Source: UBA4486 sp041984885
GTDB taxonomy: Bacteria > Pseudomonadota > Gammaproteobacteria > Eutrophobiales > Eutrophobiaceae
DNA length: 22,447 nucleotides
Direction of reading: 5' to 3'
Assembly (NCBI GenBank): GCA_041984885.1
Contig: JBHIXH010000037.1
Coordinates: 1-22,447 of the forward strand
Part shown: in pieces, positions 14,389 through 21,768 of the stretch
Position numbering within the stretch: the stretch's first letter is position 1
How the letters are laid out: every line of letters starts with the position of its first letter
Program-made: the position numbers and the translations under genes
Notes under the pieces: generated by a model
What the model was told of the DNA's origin: nothing
The model's database searches: none
Seen by the model: the letters and a program-made list of their open reading frames with translations, nothing else

Positions 14389-15267
14389 ATGACCGATACG
14401 ATGGAAACTTTCTCACAGCGCCTGCTCGGCGAAAACTATGTCGCCGAGTCTGAGCTGGTCACAACCCTGCTGCTGATGCAGACACTGCAACGTCCATTAC
14501 TAATTGAAGGTGAAGCCGGTGTTGGTAAAACCGAGGTCGGCAAGATGATGGCAAAACTGAATGAAAGTGAGCTGATACGCCTGCAATGTTACGACGGTCT
14601 GGATGCGAGCACGGCGGTGTACGAATGGAACTACACACGGCAGTTATTGAACATCGAGATACATAAAAATACGGGCAGTGAGTCAACGGCAGACACCGAT
14701 CTGTTTGATTCGGAATACCTGTTACAGAGACCACTGTTAAAAGCCATACAGCAAAATCACTCGCCGGTATTATTAATTGATGAAATTGATCGGACGGATG
14801 AGGCGTTCGAGGCGTTTCTTCTGGAATTATTATCCGATTTTCAAATCACGATACCCGAGATCGGCACAATCTACGCGACCAGCAAGCCGATGGTAATACT
14901 CACTTCAAACGGCACACGTGAATTAAGCGACGCGTTACGCCGACGATGTTTGTACTATTATCTGGAATTTCCGGATTTCGAAAAGGAATTGCGCATCATC
15001 CGGCTAAAATTACCCGGCATTCATCACAAACTGGCCATGCAGGTGGCCGGGTTTATGCAAAAAATCCGGCAGCAGAACCTGCGTAAACAACCGGGCGTCG
15101 CTGAAACACTCGACTGGGCCAGCGCACTCGTCAGCACTGACACTGAAAAGTTGACTTCGGACAACTTTGTTATTGAATCATTACGCACCTGTCTGCTGAA
15201 GACACGTGAAGACCGTAGACAGTTAAATGACGAAGCACTGTCGGAATTAATTACTACTGTCTCTTGA
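14389..15267 (+). CDS. MoxR-family AAA+ ATPase
   Basis: This 292-residue ATPase of the MoxR group (CoxD/CbbQ-like) is of a kind that typically works with a von Willebrand A partner to remodel or insert metal cofactors into a target protein. Walker A is GEAGVGKT (41-48). Walker B is LLIDEID (128-134). Sensor 1 is Asn174 in LTSNG, and an arginine cluster DALRRRC (181-187) fits the finger/sensor region. The start MTDTMETFSQRLLGENYV fits the family; there is a second Met at residue 5. The stop overlaps the start of the next gene (TTGA), indicating translational coupling. No target enzyme such as a dehydrogenase or Rubisco is in the window, so the substrate is unknown. Confidence 0.92.
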   Translation: MTDTMETFSQRLLGENYVAESELVTTLLLMQTLQRPLLIEGEAGVGKTEVGKMMAKLNESELIRLQCYDGLDASTAVYEWNYTRQLLNIEIHKNTGSESTADTDLFDSEYLLQRPLLKAIQQNHSPVLLIDEIDRTDEAFEAFLLELLSDFQITIPEIGTIYATSKPMVILTSNGTRELSDALRRRCLYYYLEFPDFEKELRIIRLKLPGIHHKLAMQVAGFMQKIRQQNLRKQPGVAETLDWASALVSTDTEKLTSDNFVIESLRTCLLKTREDRRQLNDEALSELITTVS

Positions 15268-16418
15268 AACTGACAACAATATCGGAACGGCTGGTTCAAT
15301 TTGTTCATTTGTTACGTGAACAGGGATTTTCTATCGGAATCAGTGAAACCGGGGAATTACTCAACTGCCTCGGTCACTCAAATTGGATCGATCAACGCTG
15401 GTCATACACGATGATGCGCGCGCTCGCGTGCAACAATCGTGATGACTGGTATCGATTTGAACAATTATTTCATGCCTTCTGGTTTCAATCCGGGGATCCG
15501 GCCAGCGCACAGGAGATTAAGCCGGATACACTGAACCCGGCAAAACCGGGAATCTCCGGTATTGCCGGCAGTACCGGACAGGATCTCGGTCAACCGGGTG
15601 GTCTGACCGGACTCGAAGGCACCGGAGCTGGTAATCAAAAAACGATTTCAAGGGCCGACTTTCGCTTTCTCAATGATCACAAGGCAATGCAGCAGGTTGA
15701 AGAACTCGCCGAGCGCCTGGCCAGCAGGATCAAGCAACGCCGGGAGCGGCGTTTTCGTATCAGACAAAAAGGCGAGGCCATTGCTTTTCGACAGACGTTG
15801 CGCCGCAACCTGTCGTGCGGGGGCGCGCCGATACGCCTGTTATACAAATCCAGACAGTCCAGTCCGGTCCCGATTGTTATTCTGCATGATGTCTCGCACT
15901 CGATGGCATGGAATAACCCCCTCTTGTTCCGGTTTGTTCGTGGCATCATTCGCACGTTTAAAAACAGTGAAGCATTTGCCTTCCATACCCGATTATTTCG
16001 TGTGACCGAACATTATCGACATCGCTGTCTCGAACGCACACGGCTGAGTCTGGAACAGGATAATCATCTGTGGCTGGGTGGCACCTGTATAGCCGAATCA
16101 ATGGAACACTTTAATAATCTGTATGCGAAACGCCATGTCAGTTCAAACAGTGTCGTCGTGATCATCAGCGATGGATATGACACGAACGATCCCGAACAGC
16201 TTTCGGAGCAACTGGCATTATTGGCAGCCCGCTCCCGCAAGATCGTCTGGCTTAATCCCATGATTGGCCGCGAGGGATATCAACTGGACAAACCGCATAT
16301 GCGTCAGATAAAACCATATATCGATGCATTTGCTTCGGCTAATAATCTTGACTCGTTGGCGGCGGCCCTCGACTATATTGCAACTGATAAAACCGGAAAC
16401 ACTCTGGTTTTGCATTAA
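15264..16418 (+). CDS. CoxE-type von Willebrand factor A domain protein
   Basis: This 384-residue protein is the partner of the upstream MoxR ATPase. The N-terminal region (about 1-75) is helical and ends FEQLFHAFWF, a CoxE-like segment. It is followed by a Gly-rich linker (about 95-125) and a charged helix with ERLASRIKQRRERR. The VWA domain occupies about 200-375 and has a complete metal-ion (MIDAS) site: DVSHS (209-213, the DxSxS motif), Thr274 in LGGTCIAES, and Asp303 in IISDG. The start is TTG, overlapping the MoxR stop by four bases, so the two proteins are made in a coupled way. In characterised pairs the VWA protein recruits the ATPase to its target. No signal peptide is present. Confidence 0.92.
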   Translation: MKLTTISERLVQFVHLLREQGFSIGISETGELLNCLGHSNWIDQRWSYTMMRALACNNRDDWYRFEQLFHAFWFQSGDPASAQEIKPDTLNPAKPGISGIAGSTGQDLGQPGGLTGLEGTGAGNQKTISRADFRFLNDHKAMQQVEELAERLASRIKQRRERRFRIRQKGEAIAFRQTLRRNLSCGGAPIRLLYKSRQSSPVPIVILHDVSHSMAWNNPLLFRFVRGIIRTFKNSEAFAFHTRLFRVTEHYRHRCLERTRLSLEQDNHLWLGGTCIAESMEHFNNLYAKRHVSSNSVVVIISDGYDTNDPEQLSEQLALLAARSRKIVWLNPMIGREGYQLDKPHMRQIKPYIDAFASANNLDSLAAALDYIATDKTGNTLVLH

Positions 16419-16432
16419 CACCGGTGAATATT

Positions 16433-17221
16433 ATGCGCAGGGTATTTTTTCTCACTTTTGTACTACCAGTTTTTCATCTGTCAGTGTCAGCCGAACAGGT
16501 TTCCTTGCACAAAGTTGAAATTTGCGACTATCGCCCGGCCTGGAGCGACAAGGGATCAGGCGGTGACAATGATGTCGCAATCTACACACCACGCGTGCCA
16601 GCCGGTGCCTATATGACTGGGAGCTATGTGCAGGGTGACTATTCGACACCGTCGCAGTGTATTGTTGGGGTAAAACCGGCCAATGAACAAAGCCAGGCCC
16701 TGTTAACGGTACCCGATTCCTGGCAGTTGATCTGGCAGGATAAAGGTAGTGGAGCCGATCTGGATGGCTCGGTCTGGAGTGCCGTCACCAAAAACAGTGA
16801 TTACATCTGCACCGGGCATGTCGGTCAGCGCGGGTATACAGCACCGGTTTTACCGGAATACCGCTGCTTGCACCGCTGCCTGGTCAGTGAAACCGGTATC
16901 GGTAAATATATCTGGTCTGACAGAGGCACCGGAGCGAGAAAGCCGGTCAGCTTGTATCGACTTCCGCGTAGTAAAGGCTTTATCGCCGTGCCTTCACGGC
17001 AGGCACCCCGTGCCGGCATGGACATCACTGAGCCGCTCGTCTGTGATGTCTCTGAAATTCAGACTTCACAGAAGGAAATGAACAGGAATGTACCGGCGAC
17101 ACCGGGCCCGGGCCAGCAGGAAGCAAAACCACAACCCAAAAAGCAATGGAAAGATCCGGATAGTCAGCCGCCCACGAATCGTCCGAGATCCAACAGTGAG
17201 TGGATCAATCCGGATACCTGA
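16433..17221 (+). CDS. Secreted protein with three Vps62/DUF946-like repeats
   Basis: With the ATG at 16433 the protein has 262 residues and a signal peptide (MRRVFFLTFVLPVFHLSVSA, cleaved before EQ). Three repeats spaced about 60 residues apart begin WSDKGSGGDNDV (37), WQDKGSGADLDG (101) and WSDRGTGARKPV (161). Each is followed by a beta-rich stretch such as PAGAYMTGSYVQGDY. This Trp-x-Asp-Lys/Arg-Gly-Ser/Thr-Gly signature resembles the DUF946/Vps62 family found in plants and fungi. Six cysteines in the mature part could form disulfides. The last 45 residues are rich in Pro, Lys and Gln, a flexible tail. A GTG at 16424 is an alternative start. The gene begins 14 bases after the VWA gene and is probably co-transcribed. 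Function unknown; family assignment is from memory of the motif. Confidence 0.68.
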   Translation: MRRVFFLTFVLPVFHLSVSAEQVSLHKVEICDYRPAWSDKGSGGDNDVAIYTPRVPAGAYMTGSYVQGDYSTPSQCIVGVKPANEQSQALLTVPDSWQLIWQDKGSGADLDGSVWSAVTKNSDYICTGHVGQRGYTAPVLPEYRCLHRCLVSETGIGKYIWSDRGTGARKPVSLYRLPRSKGFIAVPSRQAPRAGMDITEPLVCDVSEIQTSQKEMNRNVPATPGPGQQEAKPQPKKQWKDPDSQPPTNRPRSNSEWINPDT

Positions 17222-17252
17222 TCACGGCTACCAAACCACGTGTCAGTGACGC

Positions 17253-17290
17253 AACTCACCCGCTGGCAATTTAGAAATTGCCAGTGAGTT
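17253..17290. terminator. Long inverted repeat between convergent genes
   Basis: CTGGCAATTT and AAATTGCCAG (17263-17272 and 17275-17284) are perfect 10-base arms around AG. They are flanked by further pairing AACTCA/TGAGTT (17253-17258 and 17285-17290), with CCCG bulged out. It lies 31 bases after the Vps62-like gene stop and 19 before the small gene's stop, where a bidirectional terminator would be useful. Neither side has a proper T-run, so intrinsic termination would be weak; RNA 3'-end protection is another possible role. Confidence 0.45.
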
Positions 17291-17309
17291 CTAGCTTCAG
17301 TATTCAACC

Positions 17310-17687
17310 TTATAAAGGCTCCTGACTGGTCCTGGGAGAAGTCAACCACGGCTCTGCCATTGGTGACATTGCCTGTTTCGGTCTTAAACACAAACCCATC
17401 GCCAGTGAATACGCCAACAGCGGATTGTCGACACGGTTTTTCCAGACGAACTGTATCGCCTGAAAGGCACGGTGTTTTTCACTGTCTGTGACCGGAGCGC
17501 GGTCGATTTGCTCAAGCAGCCCCGGCAACGGGACACCGTGTCTATAGGTGTCCGCTGCCTGAGACGCGTTTTGTGCAAACAACTGACAGGCACTTTCCGT
17601 ATAGGTGCGGTTGGTATAACTCCCGCTAGCTGCAGACGGTGATGCAGACACAATTAACAAGCATAAACTGGCAATCAAGGTTTTCAT
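17310..17687 (-). CDS. Small exported protein of unknown function
   Basis: The 125-residue product has a clear signal peptide (MKTLIASLCLLIVSASPSAAS, cleaved near residue 20 or 21). The mature part begins GSYTNRTYTESACQLF and is mainly helical. It has two cysteines in the secreted form (Cys34 and Cys100) that could form one disulfide. Motifs such as LLEQIDRAPVTDSEKHRAFQAI and FVWKNR do not point me to a named family. The C-terminus is Pro/Ser-rich. GAGAG upstream of the ATG is a fair ribosome binding site. Only about 50 bases separate the ATG from a strong intrinsic terminator on the same strand, with no evident promoter between, so its expression may depend on readthrough. It is convergent with the Vps62-like gene. 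Confidence 0.75.
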   Translation of the reverse strand: MKTLIASLCLLIVSASPSAASGSYTNRTYTESACQLFAQNASQAADTYRHGVPLPGLLEQIDRAPVTDSEKHRAFQAIQFVWKNRVDNPLLAYSLAMGLCLRPKQAMSPMAEPWLTSPRTSQEPL

Positions 17688-17738
17688 TGTCTTACTCTCT
17701 TTCGATAAGAGCCTCCTGTTTGGCTGATTGATGGCAAT

Positions 17739-17768
17739 AAAAAAGGCCGCAGATTTTCACCTGCGGCC
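17739..17768 (-). terminator. Strong intrinsic terminator (minus strand)
   Basis: GGCCGCAG and CTGCGGCC (17745-17752 and 17761-17768) form a perfect 8-bp GC-rich stem with an 8-base loop. On the minus strand it is followed by six Ts (17739-17744). On the plus strand the tail is only TTTC, so the minus orientation is clear. Confidence 0.85.
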
Positions 17769-17930
17769 TTTCAAGAAAACTATAAAATTCAGTAATTTAC
17801 AAAATCATGTTTCCTCAACACACAGGCGAGCGACAGCACCACACAGATACGTGTGGCGCCATGTAAACACCTGTTTTGTCATGTTCATAGATTTCATCGG
17901 CGCGATAGTTGTCCAATAAGTGGTTCAAGT
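17739..17930 (-). ncRNA. Candidate structured leader or small RNA ending in an intrinsic terminator
   Basis: No minus-strand protein gene lies between the terminator at 17739-17768 and the MAPEG gene, yet something must be transcribed into that terminator. The intervening sequence has a 9-pair hairpin, GCGCCACAC/GTGTGGTGC (17851-17859 with 17836-17844, one G-U) with a 6-base loop. An outer stem, ACAGG/CCTGT (17822-17826 with 17870-17874), encloses it, and TTTTGT/ACAAAA nearby could extend the outer stem. The RNA could be a free small RNA of about 150-200 bases, or the leader of the exported-protein gene controlled by attenuation. I recognise no known class. The 5' end is a guess; TTGACT near 17934 may be a -35 but the -10 is poor. 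Confidence 0.4.
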
Positions 17931-17976
17931 CAAGTATCATCTGGTGTCGATTAGGTTGTTTTTCAAGATAAATTTA

Positions 17977-18363
17977 ATGATTTACTCTACCGCTGTCGTA
18001 TTGCTTGCGTTACTGCAGTATCTGGTTTTCGTCATGTTGACCGGGGCCGCGCGTGGCAAATTTGGTGTCCGGGCTCCGGCCTGTAGTGGCAACGAACACT
18101 TCGAACGGTATTTTCGGGTACAACAAAATACGCAGGAGCAGATGATTGTCTTTATCCCGGCAATCTTCCTGTTCTCGATTCATGTCAGTGATACCTGGGC
18201 TGCGGTGATTGGGGGTGTGTATCTGCTTGGCCGTTCACTGTATGCCTACTCGTACATTAAAGAGCCGGCCAAACGGGGACCAGGCATGCTGTTGACCTTC
18301 TTTCCGAATCTTATTCTGGTGGTTGGTAGTGGAATCGGTCTGGGGCTGTCTTTTGTCATCTAA
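17977..18363 (+). CDS. MAPEG-family membrane protein
   Basis: The 128-residue protein belongs to the MAPEG family (membrane-associated proteins in eicosanoid and glutathione metabolism), small trimeric membrane proteins, some with glutathione transferase or peroxidase activity. It has four hydrophobic helices and the signature FERYFRVQQNTQEQM (about 42-56), which carries the Glu-Arg and Asn/Glu residues associated with glutathione binding. GRSLYAYSYIKEP (85-97) corresponds to the second conserved block. The open frame reaches back to 17920, but the ATG at 17977 places the first helix directly at the N-terminus as in the family. The ribosome binding site is weak. It is followed after 21 bases by the MscS gene, so the two probably share a transcript. 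Confidence 0.9.
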   Translation: MIYSTAVVLLALLQYLVFVMLTGAARGKFGVRAPACSGNEHFERYFRVQQNTQEQMIVFIPAIFLFSIHVSDTWAAVIGGVYLLGRSLYAYSYIKEPAKRGPGMLLTFFPNLILVVGSGIGLGLSFVI

Positions 18364-18384
18364 ACTTCAGGAAACCCGGGAAAC

Positions 18385-19719
18385 ATGAATGTAGAAAAAA
18401 TAAATGAGTTTCTTCTCTCTCTGACAATACAGGGCACGGAGTTTTTAACCAGTCCATCCGTATATGTACAACTCGGGCTGATCCTGATGGCAGTTGCCCT
18501 GGCCTACTCGGCTTCGCTGTCCATCACAAAATATGTACACATATTCAAAGCCAGGCCGAAAAAAGGTCCATTGTTCGGTTTGCGCGAAAAGATCTACAAC
18601 AGTCGTGATCTGCTGTTTCCACTTTTAAACATACTCGCACTCAGCATTGCTGTCGAAATAACGCATTTGATCCATGAAAAAAGCTGGTTGATCCGTATCG
18701 CCGAGAGCCTGGCTGTGATTATCCTGATCTATCAGATCATTTCACGTTTTATTAAAAAGCAACTGTTCAAATCACTGGTGAAATGGATAGCGATTCCGAT
18801 TGCCGTGCTCCAGGTATTCGGTTGGCTCGATGACGTCACTGCCTACCTGGATACGCTGGACATGCAGATTGGCAACATCCGAATTTCCGCCTATGGCATC
18901 GCGCGTGTCATCATCTTCGGTTTTGTCTTGTTCTGGCTCGGTCGGCTGTCAAACCAGACCGGACAAAAACTGATCCGTAGTCAGTCGGAGCTGCACATCG
19001 GCACCCGTGAGGTGTTTGCCAAGCTGTTTGAAGTGACGCTGTTTATTGTCATCTTTATCCTGTTATTACAGGTTATGGGTATCAACCTGACCGCATTGGC
19101 TGTATTCGGTGGTGCACTCGGCGTCGGACTTGGTTTTGGACTGCAATCCATCGCATCAAATTTTATCTCCGGCATTATCATCCTGCTGGACCGTTCGATA
19201 TCCATTGGCGATTACGTTGAAATCGATCCCGATACGGCTGGCACCGTGCGGGAAATGAACATGCGTTGCACCATGCTGGAGACGTACGACGGTCGTGACA
19301 TTGTCGTCCCCAATGAGAAGTTTATTACTGAAAATGTCATTAACTGGACACATAAAGACAAGAAACAACGCTATTCACTCAATGTGCAGGTTGCCTACAA
19401 AACCGACCTGGATGTGTTATTCGAAGCGATACGCGAGGTCTGTCGAGAGCATCCACAGGTATTAAGTGGTCCGGATTATCCATTCGAGGAGCAACCGGAT
19501 GCAGAAATCCAGAGCTTTGATGATTCCGGCATTACCGTTCTCGTCGAGTTCTGGATGATGGGAATTGATGATGGCAAAAACCGTGTCGGCGCAGATTTGT
19601 TACATGGCATCTGGAACACGATTCGTGAACATGGCATGGAAATTCCGTTTCCGCAGCGTGAAGTACGCATTCTCAACCCCGAGACAACGGTGCAGGCGAA
19701 ACCCGGCAATTCAGAATAG
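18385..19719 (+). CDS. MscS-family mechanosensitive channel
   Basis: This 444-residue protein is a larger relative of MscS, which opens under membrane tension to release solutes on osmotic down-shock. Additional N-terminal helices (hydrophobic stretches near 27-47, 71-92, 108-125, 130-147, 170-192) precede the conserved core. The pore helix and following segment, with GGALGVGLGFGLQS and NFISGIIILLDRSISIGD (about 241-275), keep the Gly/Ala-packed pattern of MscS TM3. The beta domain (VEIDPDTAGTVREMNMR, VPNEKFI) and C-terminal alpha/beta domain follow. The size and N-terminal layout fit the mid-size MscS homologues often annotated as MscS family rather than MscK or MscM. The ATG at 18385 follows AGGAAA with adequate spacing. 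Confidence 0.92.
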   Translation: MNVEKINEFLLSLTIQGTEFLTSPSVYVQLGLILMAVALAYSASLSITKYVHIFKARPKKGPLFGLREKIYNSRDLLFPLLNILALSIAVEITHLIHEKSWLIRIAESLAVIILIYQIISRFIKKQLFKSLVKWIAIPIAVLQVFGWLDDVTAYLDTLDMQIGNIRISAYGIARVIIFGFVLFWLGRLSNQTGQKLIRSQSELHIGTREVFAKLFEVTLFIVIFILLLQVMGINLTALAVFGGALGVGLGFGLQSIASNFISGIIILLDRSISIGDYVEIDPDTAGTVREMNMRCTMLETYDGRDIVVPNEKFITENVINWTHKDKKQRYSLNVQVAYKTDLDVLFEAIREVCREHPQVLSGPDYPFEEQPDAEIQSFDDSGITVLVEFWMMGIDDGKNRVGADLLHGIWNTIREHGMEIPFPQREVRILNPETTVQAKPGNSE

Positions 19720-19786
19720 AATCCCGTCTTCATGTTCAGGCTGGCTAACATTTCCTGACCAGCATCGGTATGTCATGCGTGACTAA

Positions 19787-20113
19787 ATGAGCGAGTTCGT
19801 CGAGTATCTGCAGGAGGTGTTCGTTGAGTTTGGCGCGATACGTTCGCGTAAAATGTTTGGCGGATATGGAATCTATCATAACGACCTGATGTTCGGCCTG
19901 GTTGCTGATGACAGCCTGTATTTGAAAGCCGATGATCAATCGGCTGGCTATTTCAGGGACAGGGGTCTGGAACAGTTTGAATATATAAAAAATAACAAGC
20001 CGATGAAGATGTCGTATTACCTGTCACCGGCAGAAATATTTGAAGACCCTGACGCGGCCAGGGTATGGGCCTCTCGCGCCTGCGCAGCCGCCTTGCGATC
20101 AAGAAAATCGTAA
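19787..20113 (+). CDS. TfoX N-terminal domain protein
   Basis: The 108-residue protein consists of a single TfoX_N domain: MSEFVEYLQEVFVEFGAIRSR, then KMFGGYGIYHNDLMFGLV (about 22-39), LYLKAD, and MKMSYYLSPAEIFED. The RKMFGGYGIY motif is the family hallmark. It lacks the C-terminal helix-hairpin-helix domain of Sxy/TfoX, the competence activator, so it should not be taken as a competence regulator; small stand-alone members have no established role. No clear ribosome binding site precedes the ATG at 19787. It stands 67 bases after mscS on the same strand and is convergent with the DUF2256 gene. Confidence 0.88.
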   Translation: MSEFVEYLQEVFVEFGAIRSRKMFGGYGIYHNDLMFGLVADDSLYLKADDQSAGYFRDRGLEQFEYIKNNKPMKMSYYLSPAEIFEDPDAARVWASRACAAALRSRKS

Positions 20114-20123
20114 CCCGGCTCCA

Positions 20124-20267
20124 CTAACCCAACGCATGTTTATGTCTTCGGCAGCGTTCCGAGCAGTACTTGACCCTGTCCCAACATTGGCGCCACTTCC
20201 TGCGCCAGTGAAAAGGCCGCTGACAAACCGGACAGATTTTCTCAGGCAACTCCTGTTTTTTTCTCAT
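20124..20267 (-). CDS. DUF2256 small zinc-binding protein
   Basis: The 47-residue product starts MRKKQELPEKICPVCQRPF and continues WRRKWRQCWDRVKYCSERCR. Two CxxC-type pairs (CPVC and CSERC) should bind one zinc. The Trp-rich W+KW...W segment between them is the DUF2256 signature. Function is unknown; members are often found beside photolyase or cryptochrome genes, none of which is here. The frame extends upstream to 20306, but that part (MSSAARRR...) is not conserved, so I prefer the ATG at 20265-20267. It lies 10 bases from the TfoX-N gene stop on the opposite strand and is divergent from the MATE gene. Confidence 0.85.
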   Translation of the reverse strand: MRKKQELPEKICPVCQRPFHWRRKWRQCWDRVKYCSERCRRHKHALG

Positions 20268-20352
20268 CACTTGTAAGATAATGCGCCGCCTCGCGGCAGA
20301 CGACAAGTCACACTTTCACAGGTCTTATATACTCTTTAACTGCCCTGCCCTA

Positions 20353-21762
20353 ATGTTGTATTCACTCAGACAAAAATGGTTTGAACTAACCCGGCTGGTT
20401 CGTGACTCCCTGCGCGGCGATGAATACGATTACACACAAGGTTCAATTCGTCGTGCTGCCGTACTCCTGGCGATACCGATGATGCTTGAAATGGCAATGG
20501 AATCCATCTTTGCCATAACCGACATCTTTTTTGTCTCACAGCTTGGGGCAGACGCTGTCGCGACAGTCGGACTGACCGAGGCGGTCATCACCATACTGTA
20601 TGCCATTGCAGTTGGTATGAGCCTGGGTGTGACTGCGATGGTGTCACGTCGTATCGGTGAAAAAAAACCGGATGCGGCCGCCATTGTGGCCGGACAAACC
20701 CTATGGATTGGACTCGTACTGTCCCTGATAACAGGCAGTGTCGGTTTGTTTTTTGCCGAGGACATTTTACGCTTTATGGGAGCATCGGCAGAAGTCATTG
20801 AGCAAGGCAGCAGTTACACCACGATCATGCTGAGCTGCTCAATCACAATCATTTACCTGTTTTTACTGAATGCGATTTTTCGTGGTGCCGGCAACGCTGC
20901 AATCGCCATGCGTTCACTGTGGCTGGCAAATGGTATTAATATAGTACTCGATCCGTGTTTGATCTTTGGTATTGGTCCGTTCCCGGAAATGGGCGTTACC
21001 GGTGCCGCCATTGCCACGAATATTGGCCGTGGCATTGGTGTTTTGTATCAGTTGTATTATTTATGCAAACAGAGTGACGGTCTGTATATACAACCGCGTC
21101 ATTTACGTATCGTACCCGATGTAATCCTTAAATTACTGAGAGTATCGTTTGGTGGTGTTTTTCAGTTTTTTATCGCAACGGCCAGCTGGGTAATCCTGAT
21201 GCGCTTTGTTGCCGGTTTCGGCAGCATCGCCATTGCCGGCTATACAATCGCCATACGCATAATCGACATGACATTTTTACCCGCCTGGGGGATCAGTAAT
21301 GCGGCATCAACGCTGGTGGGTCAGAATCTTGGTGCACGTAAACCGGAGCGTGCTGAACAATCGGTCAAATTGATCGCGAAATACAACTTTATCTTTCTCG
21401 TCTCTGTCGCCCTGATCTTTATCGTGTTTTCACATGAACTGGTAGGAATCTTCACTGATGATGCCGAGATCATTGCAATCGGTGGCCAGGCATTACGATT
21501 TATCAGTTATGGCTATGGCTTTTATGCGATAGGCATGGTGTTGTCACAAGGCTTTAACGGGGCCGGTGATACGATGACACCGACATACATCAGTCTGGTC
21601 TGCTTCTGGCTTGTGCAGATACCGCTGGCGTGGCTGTTATCGAATCCGCTTGATTTCGGTCCCGGTGGGGTGTTTATCACGGTCACGGTCGCCGAGTCAC
21701 TGTTTGCAGTCATTGCCTGGTTCATTTTCCGTACCGGCAAATGGAAACAGACAAAAGTCTAG
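20353..21762 (+). CDS. MATE-family multidrug/cation exporter
   Basis: This 469-residue membrane transporter has the two MatE repeats and about twelve helices. MATE proteins export organic cations or drugs using a Na+ or H+ gradient. The first repeat opens with GSIRRAAVLLAIPMMLEMAMES and contains DIFFVSQLGADAVATVGL. The second starts near VSFGGVFQFFIATASWV and contains SNAASTLVGQNLGARKPERA. The C-terminal half has SQGFNGAGDTMTPT, a family hallmark. The frame is open from 20281, but the ATG at 20353 gives MLYSLRQKWFELTRLVRDSLRG, the usual amphipathic lead of this subgroup. TATACT at 20328-20333 is a plausible -10 just upstream, which would leave a very short leader. It ends 6 bases from the ferritin-like gene's stop. 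Confidence 0.9.
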   Translation: MLYSLRQKWFELTRLVRDSLRGDEYDYTQGSIRRAAVLLAIPMMLEMAMESIFAITDIFFVSQLGADAVATVGLTEAVITILYAIAVGMSLGVTAMVSRRIGEKKPDAAAIVAGQTLWIGLVLSLITGSVGLFFAEDILRFMGASAEVIEQGSSYTTIMLSCSITIIYLFLLNAIFRGAGNAAIAMRSLWLANGINIVLDPCLIFGIGPFPEMGVTGAAIATNIGRGIGVLYQLYYLCKQSDGLYIQPRHLRIVPDVILKLLRVSFGGVFQFFIATASWVILMRFVAGFGSIAIAGYTIAIRIIDMTFLPAWGISNAASTLVGQNLGARKPERAEQSVKLIAKYNFIFLVSVALIFIVFSHELVGIFTDDAEIIAIGGQALRFISYGYGFYAIGMVLSQGFNGAGDTMTPTYISLVCFWLVQIPLAWLLSNPLDFGPGGVFITVTVAESLFAVIAWFIFRTGKWKQTKV

Positions 21763-21768
21763 CTCACC

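Noticed and set aside
17728..17919. 63-codon plus-strand frame
   Set aside because: It runs through the terminator stem and the structured RNA region, has no ribosome binding site and gives no protein-like motif.
17920..17945. T-loop-like GGTTCAAGTC suggesting a tRNA
   Set aside because: The flanking bases do not form a T stem and no acceptor or anticodon stem can be built around it.
19787..20113. Competence regulator TfoX/Sxy
   Set aside because: Only the N-terminal domain is present; stand-alone members are not shown to control competence.
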